From: Gemmatimonadota bacterium
GTDB lineage: Bacteria; Gemmatimonadota; Gemmatimonadetes; Longimicrobiales; Gaopeijiaceae
Length of the DNA: 64,000 bases
Assembly: GCA_007121455.1 (NCBI GenBank)
Contig: SKKN01000038.1
Coordinates: 62,001-126,000 of the forward strand
Direction of reading: 5' to 3'
Under the pieces are notes generated by a model. The model had not been told where the DNA came from and did no database searches. It saw only the letters and a program-made list of their open reading frames with translations. Of the stretch, positions 8,225 through 16,864 are shown in pieces; position 1 is the first letter of the stretch, and every line of letters begins with the position of its first letter. The position numbers and the translations under genes are program-made.

Positions 8225-10606
8225 TCACCTTTTCCGGGTGCCGGCGTCGCGGGGCTGCCCCGAAGACACCAGCTTGGCATTCGACACTTCGGCACTTCCA
8301 GGATGGCGGTTCGACATGGACGTGCGTTCCGAGTGCGGAGCGCGACCCGCGGGCCGCCCATTCCCGTTTCCGCGATCTGCCGGCGTTCCCCTGTGACTCA
8401 CTTGGCCGTACGGTGTGAAGTACTGCCGGTACTGAGGAGGAAGTCGGCTCACGTCCAGGTCGTTGACCACGACTCCGAGGACATTCGGGGTGGCCTCGAT
8501 GACCTGGTTGAGGAGCATGCTCGACGTGCGTTCGCTCCGGGCCACGAGCAGGACCCCGGACACGGCTTCCGCGATCATATGGGCGTCGGGAGCGTTTACG
8601 AATAGGGCGGGGGCGTCCACGATTACCAGATCGTACTCCTCCTCCGCCTCCCTAATGAGCGTCCTCATCCTCGGGTGGGAGACCAACTCCGCGGCATCCT
8701 GAGCCGGTGCGCCTGAGGGCAGAACGTGAAGACCCGCATCGTCCTCGTCCTCCCGGACCAACTCCCGCCAGTCCACGCCCCTCCGAAGGTGCTCGGCCAA
8801 CCCGGCCCCCGACCGCATGTCCGCCGCGCGGCTCAGCCCCGACCTGCGCATGTCCGCATCCACCAGGAGCACCCTTCGGCCGAGGCGCCTCAGTGAGAGG
8901 GCGAGGTTCAGCCCTACGGTGGTCTTTCCTTCGTCCGGCTGACAGCTGGAGACGAGCAGCGACCGAGGGGGGTCCGCGTCCTGCCCGAAGAGCACCGCCG
9001 TGCGGAGAATGCTCATCGCCTCGACGAGCATTTGATCGTCGTCGCCACGCTTCAGGAGTCGGTCGATTCGTGGCCAGCTACCGCCGAGACGACCACCTTT
9101 CTTGCGCCGACCTCTGCTCTCCGCCACCGGAGCCGACGGGATGAGGGCAAGGATCGGCACGTCGACGCCGAGCACCAACTCGTTTCCGGTCCGGACCGTG
9201 TCGTCCATGAACTCCCGGAGGAACGCGCCCCCGATGCCGAGCACCAGCCCCGCGAGGATGGCGAGCGCCAGGTTGTGGGCGAGCACGGGCCGGTGCGGCC
9301 CCAGGGGCGGGGAAGCGTAATCCACCGCGCCGATCCCGGCTGCTTCGAGGGCCGATGAGACGTGGGTTTCCCCGCGCCTTTGCTGGAGTGATGCGTAGAG
9401 TTCCCGGTTGGCGAGCACCTCACCGCGAAGGAGATGATAGGGGCCGGATTGCTGCATCAATGCGTCTGCGGAAGCGCGCTCCCCGGCCAGGGCATTGCGG
9501 AGTGCCTCCTCCTGCCTGAGCGCGAGCTCATGCTGGCTTTCGATCGACCGGGCGATCCGCCCCCTCTCTTCATCCATCAGCCGTTCGATCTCTTCGATCT
9601 GGCGGCGCACCTGCTGTGCGGCCGGATACTCGTCGGTGAACGTCGACGACAGCCCCGCGTACTCCCTCCTGAGCTCGGACAGTCGAACCGACAGTTGCTC
9701 CACCACACGATCTTCGGCCGCCTCGAAATCGCCGCCTCGGACCACGAGGTTGAGGAGGGATTCGGCCTCATAGCGCCGCGCCTCCGCGTCCGCCAGATCT
9801 TCCTCGAGGCGTCGGACGCGATCCCGGACGCGTGGAGCCAGGTCCTCCTCGACCACATAGGGGAGGTCGTGCTGCTCGGCGTATGCTCGGAGACGCTCCT
9901 CGGAGGCCTCGAGCTCGGTCCGGAGGCTGTCGAGCTGCACACCCAGCCAGTCGACTGCGCGGCGGGCGGCGTCCATCCGCATCGCCGTGTAGTTCGACAG
10001 GGTGCCATTCACGATCTGTGCAGCGACCTCCGGGTCCGGGAAGTCGAAGCTCACCCTCACCAGTCGGCTGTCGGGTTCCGGATGCACGACGAGCCGGCCG
10101 AGGAACCGCCCCATGGCTACCTGGAGCTCCGCTTCGGAGGGTTCTCGGGCATCACCGCCCGGCTCACCTGTGATCTCCGCAGGATCCGAGCCCCGGAACT
10201 GCGGCATCCGGTGAAGTTCGAGGTCGGTCACGACCCGTCGGGCCAATGCTGGGCTCTGCAGGAGTCCCCGCTCCGTTCCCATCACCTCGGCGGAGATTCG
10301 TTCCGAAGAGGAAAGGGCGTCCGTGGGAGCCAGGCCGGCGGCAGGCGTCCGAATCTCGAGGAGCGCCGTGGCGCGATAGATCGGATCCTGGAGCAGGGTT
10401 CCGACGACGCCTGCGCCCACGACGAGGATGAAGATGCCAAGGACGGTGCGGGACCGGCGCATGAGGATCTCCTTGTACCGCTGAAAATCCGAGCCCCCAT
10501 CGTCCCCCCCGGGCCCACCTCCGAACCCCGGTGGCCCATTGGTTGGGGGCGTCCTGCGGGTCGGCCGATTGCCAGTACGTCGCTCAATGGGAAATTCGCC
10601 ACTCAC
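8225..10606 (-). CDS. Wzc-type polysaccharide chain-length regulator and tyrosine autokinase
   Basis: About 793 residues from a GTG at 10606, chosen because GGGAGGAGG lies 9 bases upstream; the frame upstream of it only overlaps the export gene. Order: short Gly/Pro-rich N-terminus, membrane helix about residue 55, a Wzz-type periplasmic coiled-coil region, a second helix about residue 445, then a cytosolic BY-kinase. Kinase motifs are Walker A CQPDEGKTT (about 555), Walker A' VLLVDADMRR and Walker B VIVDAPAL. A tyrosine cluster near residue 725 (YRQYFTPYG) is the likely autophosphorylation site. It would set chain length together with the export lipoprotein. Confidence 0.93.
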   Translation of the reverse strand: MSGEFPIERRTGNRPTRRTPPTNGPPGFGGGPGGDDGGSDFQRYKEILMRRSRTVLGIFILVVGAGVVGTLLQDPIYRATALLEIRTPAAGLAPTDALSSSERISAEVMGTERGLLQSPALARRVVTDLELHRMPQFRGSDPAEITGEPGGDAREPSEAELQVAMGRFLGRLVVHPEPDSRLVRVSFDFPDPEVAAQIVNGTLSNYTAMRMDAARRAVDWLGVQLDSLRTELEASEERLRAYAEQHDLPYVVEEDLAPRVRDRVRRLEEDLADAEARRYEAESLLNLVVRGGDFEAAEDRVVEQLSVRLSELRREYAGLSSTFTDEYPAAQQVRRQIEEIERLMDEERGRIARSIESQHELALRQEEALRNALAGERASADALMQQSGPYHLLRGEVLANRELYASLQQRRGETHVSSALEAAGIGAVDYASPPLGPHRPVLAHNLALAILAGLVLGIGGAFLREFMDDTVRTGNELVLGVDVPILALIPSAPVAESRGRRKKGGRLGGSWPRIDRLLKRGDDDQMLVEAMSILRTAVLFGQDADPPRSLLVSSCQPDEGKTTVGLNLALSLRRLGRRVLLVDADMRRSGLSRAADMRSGAGLAEHLRRGVDWRELVREDEDDAGLHVLPSGAPAQDAAELVSHPRMRTLIREAEEEYDLVIVDAPALFVNAPDAHMIAEAVSGVLLVARSERTSSMLLNQVIEATPNVLGVVVNDLDVSRLPPQYRQYFTPYGQVSHRGTPADRGNGNGRPAGRAPHSERTSMSNRHPGSAEVSNAKLVSSGQPRDAGTRKR

Positions 10607-10640
10607 CTCGATTTTCCTCCTCCCGCTATCACGGGGACGC

Positions 10641-11384
10641 TCAGTACAGGATTCCGCGGAACGTGAAGACGCGCACGAAGGCGCCCCATATGCCCTGGGC
10701 GACCGACCTCGAGCGGCTGTTCGGCACGAACAGGATGTCTCGGTGCCGGAGCAGCGGGTCGTTCGCCTCCCCGGCCAAAACCCGCTGCAGGTCGACCCGA
10801 ACCTCCTCGCGCTCCCCGTTCGAGTGCTCTCGAATGATCTTCGCATGTCCCGCGGCGGCAGTAGGTTCAAGCCCTTCTGCGATTGCCAGGGCCTGGATCA
10901 CGGAGATCGGCTCCCCTCGCTCGAGAGGATATCCACCCGGCCGGCGCACATCTCCCAGAACGTAGACCGTGGACACGACGTGGCTTCGTGCCTCGAGCAC
11001 CTGAACGCTCACCTGGGGATCCCACATGTACGTTCCGCGGAGGCCGTCTTCTATCGCGGTCTCCAGCTCTCCCGCGGTCAATCCACCAGCCTGGACGGAG
11101 CCCAGGAGGGGGATCGAGATCTCACCCCCGGAGGTCACCCGGAATTCACCGCTCAGGTCCGGGGCTCCGAACACGCGGACGCTCAGCTGATCGTCGGACC
11201 CCAGGGTGTAGTCCTCGCCCACTTCACCGGAGGTCACCTCCCCGGAGACGGCGGTATCCAGCGGAGGCAGAGGAGGGTCCGCCGGTGCCCCTCGGCCTCC
11301 GATGCCGCACCCAGCGATCAGAACGGCCACGACGCTGCATGCAAGGACGCGGACCGGGGGGGGGCGCAGGTCTGGATCGTGCAT
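10641..11384 (-). CDS. Wza-type polysaccharide export lipoprotein
   Basis: Outer-membrane export component of 247 residues. A lipoprotein signal ends at VAVLIAGCG. The Poly_export domain follows (YTLGSDDQLSVRVFGAPDL, ISIPLLGSVQAGGLT) and then a SLBB-type domain (TVYVLGDVRRPGGYPL). It is shorter than E. coli Wza and lacks an obvious C-terminal amphipathic helix. It is the first gene of the leftward exopolysaccharide operon, 34 bases ahead of the BY-kinase gene, so the operon promoter should lie in the 335-base gap to its right. Confidence 0.92.
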   Translation of the reverse strand: MHDPDLRPPPVRVLACSVVAVLIAGCGIGGRGAPADPPLPPLDTAVSGEVTSGEVGEDYTLGSDDQLSVRVFGAPDLSGEFRVTSGGEISIPLLGSVQAGGLTAGELETAIEDGLRGTYMWDPQVSVQVLEARSHVVSTVYVLGDVRRPGGYPLERGEPISVIQALAIAEGLEPTAAAGHAKIIREHSNGEREEVRVDLQRVLAGEANDPLLRHRDILFVPNSRSRSVAQGIWGAFVRVFTFRGILY

Positions 11385-11719
11385 CAGCTATCCGCTCATT
11401 CGAGGGGTATTCCGCCGGGCCGCACGCCGGCGCCCGGGTCCGTTACTTGGTCCCCAAGGGGGAACCATTCGGAAGGAGCAAGTTTGCTGCCACGTTCGGA
11501 ATCGACGGGACGGCTGCGCTCAGATGTGGGCAAACGGCCGGGACGCCGGTCTCTGGAGCGGGGAAGCGGAGATGATTAAGTGCCGATTGCGTGAAGATTT
11601 CAGCGGCAACCTGTTTCAGGAGGCCAACATGTACCTGCTCCATCCGCGCGACAGGGGGGAGGTGCAGCACCACCCCGCCTCATCGGCATGAGGGCCCGAG
11701 GCGTTCATCAGGAGGCGGC
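11385..11719 (+). promoter_or_regulatory. Divergent intergenic region between export operon and acyltransferase gene
   Basis: This gap of 335 bases separates two divergent genes and must hold both promoters, but I see no convincing -35/-10 pair on either strand. An imperfect GC-rich hairpin is present near 11446-11466 (GGTCCCC pairing with GGGGGAACC). An AGGAGG ribosome site at 11710-11715 serves the GTG start at 11720. The frame of the rightward gene stays open back to 11591, but that stretch has low protein-like character. Confidence 0.4.
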
Positions 11720-12829
11720 GTGACACCGACCGCATCGTGCGAACGGGTCCGATCCACCGACACCGCTGATGTATGGCGCACGCTGGCAGCCCGCACAGCG
11801 AACATCTTTTCCACCTTCGAGTGGGGTGAGGCGTGGTGGCAGCACTTTGGTGCCGGCAGAGAACGGATCACGGCCCTCTGCCGGGATCGCGACGAGGCAC
11901 CGATCGCCCTTCTCCCCCTGTACGTCGAGCGGCGAGGCCCCGTCCGGTTCATCCGATTCATAGGAGATGGAGCGGGAGGTCAGGTCGGACCTGTTTGTGC
12001 GCCGGAGGATAGGGAACAGGCAGGGAAGGCGCTGCTGCAGTTCCTGGATGGCTTCAGAGGTTGGGACGTATTCATCGGGCGCGCGATGCCGGGCTCGAAC
12101 GGGTGGAGCCGGGTCCTCGGGGCTTCAGTGCTGAATCAGGAACCGAGCCCCGTCGTCGATCTCCGCGGCCGCGACTGGGACGACTTCGTGTCCGGAAGGT
12201 CGAAGCACTTCCGCCGACGTGTGCTCAATGCGAAAGAGCGCCTCGGTCGAAAACACGGGCTCCGGTACCGACTCGTGACCGATCCCGAGGAGCTTCCGGA
12301 TGCGCTCTCCGCGCTCTTCGATCTTCATCGCAGAATGCGGGCCGGACGACCTTCCTCCTTCCTCCGCCTCGAACGGTTTCACCGTGACTTCACCCAACGC
12401 GCTCTGGAAAACGGATGGCTCCGCCTCTGGGTGCTGGAGCTGGAGGACCGCCCGGCGGGCGCTGTTTTGGATTACGTCTTTGGTGGAGTGATGGCCGGAT
12501 ACCAACTTGGCATGGACCCGAGGTGGCGTCGCAAGATGCACATCCGACTTCTCATCACGAACTCGATCCGAGCTGCCTGCAATGAAGGGTTGAAGGAGTA
12601 CCGTCTCGGCAAGGGTGGGGAGGAGTACAAGTACCAGTTCGCGGACGTGGACCCCGGAGTGGAGAGTCTCGTCATCGGTCGCGGGCCCGTGGGACGGCCC
12701 CTGGCCTCCGTGTTGTATCGTGGCCGCGAGTTGCGGCCAACCGTGCGACGGCTGCAACGGGCCACCGAGCGCCTCGGTCGGAACAATTCTCGATCCAGAG
12801 GCTCCGTACCCCGTTCTCAGCGACGGTAG
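11720..12829 (+). CDS. FemAB/CelD-like GNAT acyltransferase
   Basis: About 369 residues from GTG 11720, preceded by AGGAGG. The protein has the double-GNAT pattern of the BcsL/CelD family: IFSTFEWGEAWWQHFG at the N-terminus, LPLYVERRGPVRFIRF, then a C-terminal GNAT core with GAVLDYVFGGVMAGYQLGMD and EYRLGKGGEEYKY. Such proteins acylate sugars or peptidoglycan precursors in the cytosol. It diverges from the exopolysaccharide operon, so substitution of the polysaccharide with an acyl or aminoacyl group is plausible. The 3' end overlaps the convergent methyltransferase remnant by 13 bases. Confidence 0.85.
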   Translation: MTPTASCERVRSTDTADVWRTLAARTANIFSTFEWGEAWWQHFGAGRERITALCRDRDEAPIALLPLYVERRGPVRFIRFIGDGAGGQVGPVCAPEDREQAGKALLQFLDGFRGWDVFIGRAMPGSNGWSRVLGASVLNQEPSPVVDLRGRDWDDFVSGRSKHFRRRVLNAKERLGRKHGLRYRLVTDPEELPDALSALFDLHRRMRAGRPSSFLRLERFHRDFTQRALENGWLRLWVLELEDRPAGAVLDYVFGGVMAGYQLGMDPRWRRKMHIRLLITNSIRAACNEGLKEYRLGKGGEEYKYQFADVDPGVESLVIGRGPVGRPLASVLYRGRELRPTVRRLQRATERLGRNNSRSRGSVPRSQRR

Positions 12830-13460
12830 AGAGCGATCAGCCAGACCGCGGTCAGCTTCTTGAAGATCTCGGTGAACCCGCAGTCACGGATCAACTGGTC
12901 GACTCGTGCGACCGGGTGGAGAAAAATGCGGAAGGGGCACGACCTCGCTCGGAAATAGAGGTTGGGAACAGGGAAGGCGAGCCGCATCCACCAGGAATCT
13001 CGCGGGTAGACCAGCCCGTAGTACCGATCCGAACGCTCTGCCGAGAGATGGACGAGCCGCTCCACGTCGGGGTAGCAGCAGATCACCCGGTCCAGCGTCA
13101 CCACGTCCGCCTGGGGAACCGATCCCACGATGTCGACGAAGTCCCCATGAAGAAAACGAACCCGATCCCGGTGCCCCCGTCTCTCGGCCTCCCCTTTCGC
13201 CTTCTCCAGGTAGGCAGCCGAAGCGTCCACGTGGACGGCGCTCGCCGCCCCTTCCTGAAGGAGCTCGTGGTGGATCGCGCCGATTCCGCCTCCGATGTCG
13301 AGGAGGGTCGCTCCGCCCATACCTTCCCGCCGGAGGGCGTCGAGTAGAATTCTCGAGTGGCGGGCCGGGCCCCTCCGACGGTAGCGTCGAAGGTCCCGCG
13401 TGGCTGTCTTCTGATCGAACTCCCTCTCGATTCCTTCACAGTGACCGGCACAACCTAGGC
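12817..13460 (-). pseudogene. Class I methyltransferase gene without a start codon, abutting the IS element
   Basis: The intact part codes for a SAM-dependent methyltransferase: GGATLLDIGGGIGAI (SAM site), VRFLHGDF and VVTLDRVICCYPD. In the same frame the coding continues upstream of the internal ATG at 13320 as HCEGIEREFDQ...RDLRRYRRRGP, typical of the N-terminus of this family, up to about 13452. The IS left end begins at about 13460 and an in-frame TGA lies inside it. Between that stop and 13320 the frame contains no ATG, GTG or TTG. The gene has therefore lost its start; only a shortened protein of 167 residues from 13320 could still be made. Confidence 0.75.
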
Positions 13461-13484
13461 GGATTCAACCGGTCGTCGCAACAC
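13461..13484 (+). repeat. Left terminal inverted repeat of the IS30-family element
   Basis: This 24-base repeat matches the reverse complement of 15048-15071 except at three positions. It lies directly against the 5' end of the broken methyltransferase gene. Confidence 0.88.
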
Positions 13485-13507
13485 CTCGACAACATGGGGG
13501 AGTTGCG

Positions 13508-14878
13508 ATGGATACGGAGAAGCGTCGGCGTTCGGATCGAGCCCTACGACCGAAGATGCGTTCACCAGGCCGTCCGACGTCGGCTCGGCGGGAGCATCAG
13601 CAGAAGTTCTGGGAGGCGATTGCTGAAGGCTCCTCGACGGAGGGCGCCGCGAGGGAGGCAGGCGTGTCCCCTGCTGTGGGGGCGCGATGGTTTCGCCACT
13701 GTGGAGGCATGGCACCGTCCAGGCTTTGCCCACTATCGGGTCGCTACCTGTCCTTCGAGGAACGAGAAGAGATCGCCCTTCTCCGAGTCCAGGGTCATTG
13801 CGTTCGGTCGATCGCTCGCCACCTGGGCCGTGCACCATCCACGATCTCGCGAGAGCTGCGTCGGAACGCGGCCACACGATGTGGGAACCTCGAGTATCGG
13901 GCGACGGCGGCACAGTGGCACGCAGACCGTCGAGCGAAGAGGCCAAAGGTCGCCAAGCTCGCGGCGAACGAGCCGCTGAGGCAGTACGTGCAGGAACGCC
14001 TCGGAGGACTGATCGCGACTCCAGGTGGAGCGGTCGTACCCGGTCCGGATGTGCGCTGGACCGGACGGCGACGTGTTCACCGCCAGGACCGGAAGTGGGC
14101 GTCCTCCTGGAGTCCAGAGCAGATCGCCAACAGGTTACCGAAGGACTTTCCCGACGATGGGTCCATGCGCATCTCGCACGAAGCCATCTATCAGGCACTC
14201 TATGTTCAGGGCCGCGGCGCACTGCGCCGGGAGCTCACGGCCTGCCTTCGGACTGGACGGGCGTTGCGGGTACCACGAGCTCGCACTCGAGGACGCGGCA
14301 AGCATTTCGTTCGGCCGGAGATCATGATCAGCGAACGACCGGCCGAGGCCCACGACCGTGCCGTTCCGGGGCACTGGGAGGGTGACTTGATCCTGGGGCT
14401 CGGGAGCTCGGCGATCGGAACTCTGGTCGAACGAGCATCGCGGTTTACGATGCTGTGCCACCTCCCCCGACTCGAAGGACACGACGGACCCAGAACCAAG
14501 AACGGTCCAGCGTTCGCGGGTCACGGGGCCGCGGCCGTCCGGGGTGCCATCGCCGCCTCGATCACCTTGCTGCCGGAGCAGCTTCGACGTTCCCTGACAT
14601 GGGACCAGGGGGTGGAGATGGCTCAGCACGAACAACTTCGCATCGACACGGATCTGGCGATCTATTTCTGCGATCCAAGAAGCCCGTGGCAACGTGGCAC
14701 CAACGAGAACACCAACGGCCTGTTGAGGCAGTACTTCCCCAGAGGCACGGACCTCTGCAAGCACTCCGCGGATGATCTGGCGGCCGTTGCGGCTACGCTT
14801 AACAGCCGACCGCGGAAGACGCTCGGTTGGAGGACTCCGGCCGAAGCTCTCGACGATTTCCTGGACCCGTCCCGGTGA
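13508..14878 (+). CDS. IS30-family transposase
   Basis: DDE transposase of 456 residues that moves the surrounding element. The N-terminus has two helix-turn-helix stretches (STEGAAREAGVSPAVGARWF and RSIARHLGRAPSTISREL). The catalytic DDE triad is visible in GHWEGDLILGL (first Asp), LTWDQGVEMAQH (second Asp) and the IS30 signature SPWQRGTNENTNGLLRQYF (Glu). It is somewhat longer than most IS30 transposases, mainly at the N-terminus. The reading frame is intact and both terminal repeats are present, so the element may still be active. Confidence 0.95.
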   Translation: MDTEKRRRSDRALRPKMRSPGRPTSARREHQQKFWEAIAEGSSTEGAAREAGVSPAVGARWFRHCGGMAPSRLCPLSGRYLSFEEREEIALLRVQGHCVRSIARHLGRAPSTISRELRRNAATRCGNLEYRATAAQWHADRRAKRPKVAKLAANEPLRQYVQERLGGLIATPGGAVVPGPDVRWTGRRRVHRQDRKWASSWSPEQIANRLPKDFPDDGSMRISHEAIYQALYVQGRGALRRELTACLRTGRALRVPRARTRGRGKHFVRPEIMISERPAEAHDRAVPGHWEGDLILGLGSSAIGTLVERASRFTMLCHLPRLEGHDGPRTKNGPAFAGHGAAAVRGAIAASITLLPEQLRRSLTWDQGVEMAQHEQLRIDTDLAIYFCDPRSPWQRGTNENTNGLLRQYFPRGTDLCKHSADDLAAVAATLNSRPRKTLGWRTPAEALDDFLDPSR

Positions 14879-15047
14879 GCCGATCTTCCTTCGAACTGAG
14901 CCTCTCAACCCTCGCTGGCCTCCGATCTTCTACGACCTTCGGTCGCTTCTGACTCCCTGGGGTTGGGGGATGGTTTGTCACGCTCTCGGTCTGGACTTCA
15001 TCATGCTCTCCAACCTACCATCCAAGCGGGAGCATTCTTACATGGCC

Positions 15048-15071
15048 GTGTTGCGACGACCCCTTGAACCC
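15048..15071 (-). repeat. Right terminal inverted repeat of the IS30-family element
   Basis: Inverted partner of 13461-13484. It ends the non-coding right part of the element, which has no further gene. Confidence 0.88.
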
Positions 15072-15072
15072 G

Positions 15073-15398
15073 GGCCATCTCCCCGTCTCCTCTCGTTCAG
15101 GTTTCGAGCGGCGCGGCTCGCGGAGGCTGCTCCACGAATTCCGCGACCTCCTCGTCTCGCAGCATCCGGGCCACCCACGGCACCTCGGCCCCGTGTGGGT
15201 TGCGGGGCGTGGCCCCACGTGCCCGGAACGGCACGGTGCCCGGAAGCGGACGTACCACTTGAACCCGCTTCCGGAGCTGGTTGACATCACAGTGCATGCG
15301 TACACACATATCGACATTGGGCGCCCGCCAGGATGGGTCTCGCCAGGGGCCGTGCCCGGGAGGGTTCGGAATCCACCGATGACACGCGGGAGGGACGT
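15073..15398. other. Gap right of the IS element with only a doubtful short frame
   Basis: These 326 bases hold no recognised gene. A leftward frame at 15097-15309 (70 codons, ending VARMLRDEEVAEFVEQPPRA) has plausible protein composition but no ribosome site and no family match I recognise. It could be a remnant of whatever lay beside the methyltransferase gene before the IS arrived. A GGGAGGG ribosome site at about 15388-15394 serves the next gene. Confidence 0.35.
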
Positions 15399-16514
15399 AT
15401 GGCTGAAGTCCGGGTGCTCGTAGGCACGAAGAAGGGCGCGTTCATCCTCACCTCCGGTGGCGCTCGTCGCGAGTGGAGTGTAGACGGGCCACACTTCGGG
15501 GGGTGGGAGGTGATGCACGTCCAGGGATCACGGGCAGACCCGGACCGGCTCTACGCGTCCCAGTGGACCGACTGGCACGGGCAGGTCGTCCAGCGGTCGC
15601 GCGATGGAGGCCGCTCCTGGGAGGCTGTGGGCAACGCATTCCGCTACGAGGGGGATCCCGGCACACACCAGTGGTATGATGGAACGCCTCACCCCTGGGA
15701 GTTCAAGCGCGTGTGGCACCTTCAGCCTTCGCCCCACGATCCGGAGACGGTCTTCGCCGGGGTTGAAGACGCGGCCCTCTTCCGTTCGACCGACGGAGGG
15801 AGCACCTGGGCGGAGCTTTCCGGGCTCCGGCAGCATTCCACCGGAAACCGGTGGATGCCGGGAGCCGGAGGGCTCTGCCTCCACACGATCCTCCTCGACC
15901 CCGAACGGCCGGGGCGAATGTACGTTGCGATCTCTGCGGCAGGCGCATTCCGGAGCGATGACGGCGGCGACTCGTGGCGGGTGGCCACGGGAGGCCTCAG
16001 CTCCGAGTTCCTCCCGAAGCCCGAGGCTGCGGTGGGCCACTGCATCCACAAGCTCGCCATGCACCCCTCCCGTCCGGACACCGTCTTCATGCAGAAGCAC
16101 TGGGACGTGTGCCGCTCCGACGACGCCGGGGAGACCTGGACGGAGGTCAGTGGGAACCTCCCTTCCGACTTCGGCTTCCCGATCGCGGTCCATCCCCACG
16201 AGCCGGAAACGATCTACGTCGTTCCCATCTTGAGCGATACGGAACACTACCCTCCCGAGGGAAAGCTTCGGGTCTACCGAAGTCGGACGGGAGGAGGGAA
16301 CTGGGAGGCGCTCACGCGCGGGCTCCCGCAGCGGAACTGCTTCCACAATGTGCTGCGCGACGCCCTCGCCACCGACGCGATGGACCCGAGCGGACTCTAC
16401 GTCGGCACCACGGGTGGCGCCGTCTACGCTTCGGCAGACGAGGGGGATACCTGGTCGCCGATCGTCGAGCACCTCCCCCGGGTGCTCTCGGTGGAGGTGC
16501 AGACGCTTCCATGA
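15399..16514 (+). CDS. BNR-repeat (sialidase-like) beta-propeller protein
   Basis: Protein of 371 residues from ATG 15399. It has no signal peptide, so it is probably cytosolic. Asp-box/BNR repeats recur: [55 protein letters not shown] and [11 protein letters not shown], consistent with a six-bladed propeller. Annotators often label such proteins exo-alpha-sialidase, but no catalytic Arg triad or Tyr/Glu pair is obvious. The stop overlaps the ATG of a MoaD/ThiS-like gene in an ATGA junction, so the two are co-translated and probably act together. The upstream frame to 15333 is open but has no better start. Confidence 0.85.
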   Translation: MAEVRVLVGTKKGAFILTSGGARREWSVDGPHFGGWEVMHVQGSRADPDRLYASQWTDWHGQVVQRSRDGGRSWEAVGNAFRYEGDPGTHQWYDGTPHPWEFKRVWHLQPSPHDPETVFAGVEDAALFRSTDGGSTWAELSGLRQHSTGNRWMPGAGGLCLHTILLDPERPGRMYVAISAAGAFRSDDGGDSWRVATGGLSSEFLPKPEAAVGHCIHKLAMHPSRPDTVFMQKHWDVCRSDDAGETWTEVSGNLPSDFGFPIAVHPHEPETIYVVPILSDTEHYPPEGKLRVYRSRTGGGNWEALTRGLPQRNCFHNVLRDALATDAMDPSGLYVGTTGGAVYASADEGDTWSPIVEHLPRVLSVEVQTLP

Positions 16515-16813
16515 GCACGGTTCGGGTGCGACTCCCGCCCCATCTGGAGCGACTCGCCGAGGTTCGCGGAGAAGTCCAGGTCCAGGTGAGCGACACTCCC
16601 ACCGTCGCCGAGGTGCTGGGCGGCCTGGAGGCCGCTCACCCGGTTCTCGAGGGCACGATCCGGCAGCGCGACACTGCGGAGCGGCGGGCCTTGATCCGAC
16701 TCTTCGCATGTGGTCGGGATCTGTCCCACGACGCCCCGGGCGCGCCTCTTCCTCCGGAGGTCGCGTCCGGATCGGAACCCTTGCAGGTCGTGGGTGCGAT
16801 CGCCGGGGGCTAA
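16511..16813 (+). CDS. MoaD/ThiS-family ubiquitin-like protein
   Basis: Small beta-grasp protein of 100 residues: [17 protein letters not shown], then [19 protein letters not shown] and a C-terminus ending GAIAGG. The terminal Gly-Gly is the feature that MoaD, ThiS and other ubiquitin-like proteins need for adenylation and thiocarboxylate or conjugate formation. No E1-like MoeB/ThiF gene and no molybdopterin or thiazole genes lie nearby. Its start overlaps the stop of the BNR-repeat gene by 4 bases. Sulfur carriage or protein tagging are both open. Confidence 0.85.
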   Translation: MSTVRVRLPPHLERLAEVRGEVQVQVSDTPTVAEVLGGLEAAHPVLEGTIRQRDTAERRALIRLFACGRDLSHDAPGAPLPPEVASGSEPLQVVGAIAGG

Positions 16814-16864
16814 GTCGATCCCTGTCGAGCCGCCTCCGATCCCTATCGCCATGGGAGCCGACCG

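Larger units (their letters stand above)
13460..15072 (+). mobile_element. IS30-family insertion sequence, about 1.6 kb
   Basis: The ends are imperfect inverted repeats of 24 bases. The left one, 13461-13484, starts GGATTCAACCGG; the right one, 15048-15071, read inward starts GGGTTCAAGGGG. Both continue with GTCGTCGCAACAC. One further C matches on each side, giving 13460-15072. With those boundaries the flanks share a GG dinucleotide (13458-13459 and 15073-15074), which would fit a 2-base target duplication, but it is too short to prove. The element carries one transposase gene and about 170 bases of non-coding right end. Confidence 0.88.

Noticed and set aside
9434-10666. Rightward open frame of 410 codons opposite the BY-kinase gene
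   Set aside because: It has no recognisable domain; the leftward frame carries all Wzc/BY-kinase motifs.
13098-13451. GTG at 13451 as the start of the broken methyltransferase
   Set aside because: It is in another frame, and that frame gives Arg/Ser-rich nonsense over the methyltransferase motifs.
15097-15309. Leftward short frame of 70 codons as a gene
   Set aside because: Its composition is plausible, but it lacks a ribosome site, its frame stays open far upstream and no family is recognised; noted only within the gap entry.
15399-16514. Calling the BNR-repeat protein an exo-alpha-sialidase
   Set aside because: Asp-boxes alone do not prove sialidase activity; no signal peptide and no catalytic Arg triad were seen.
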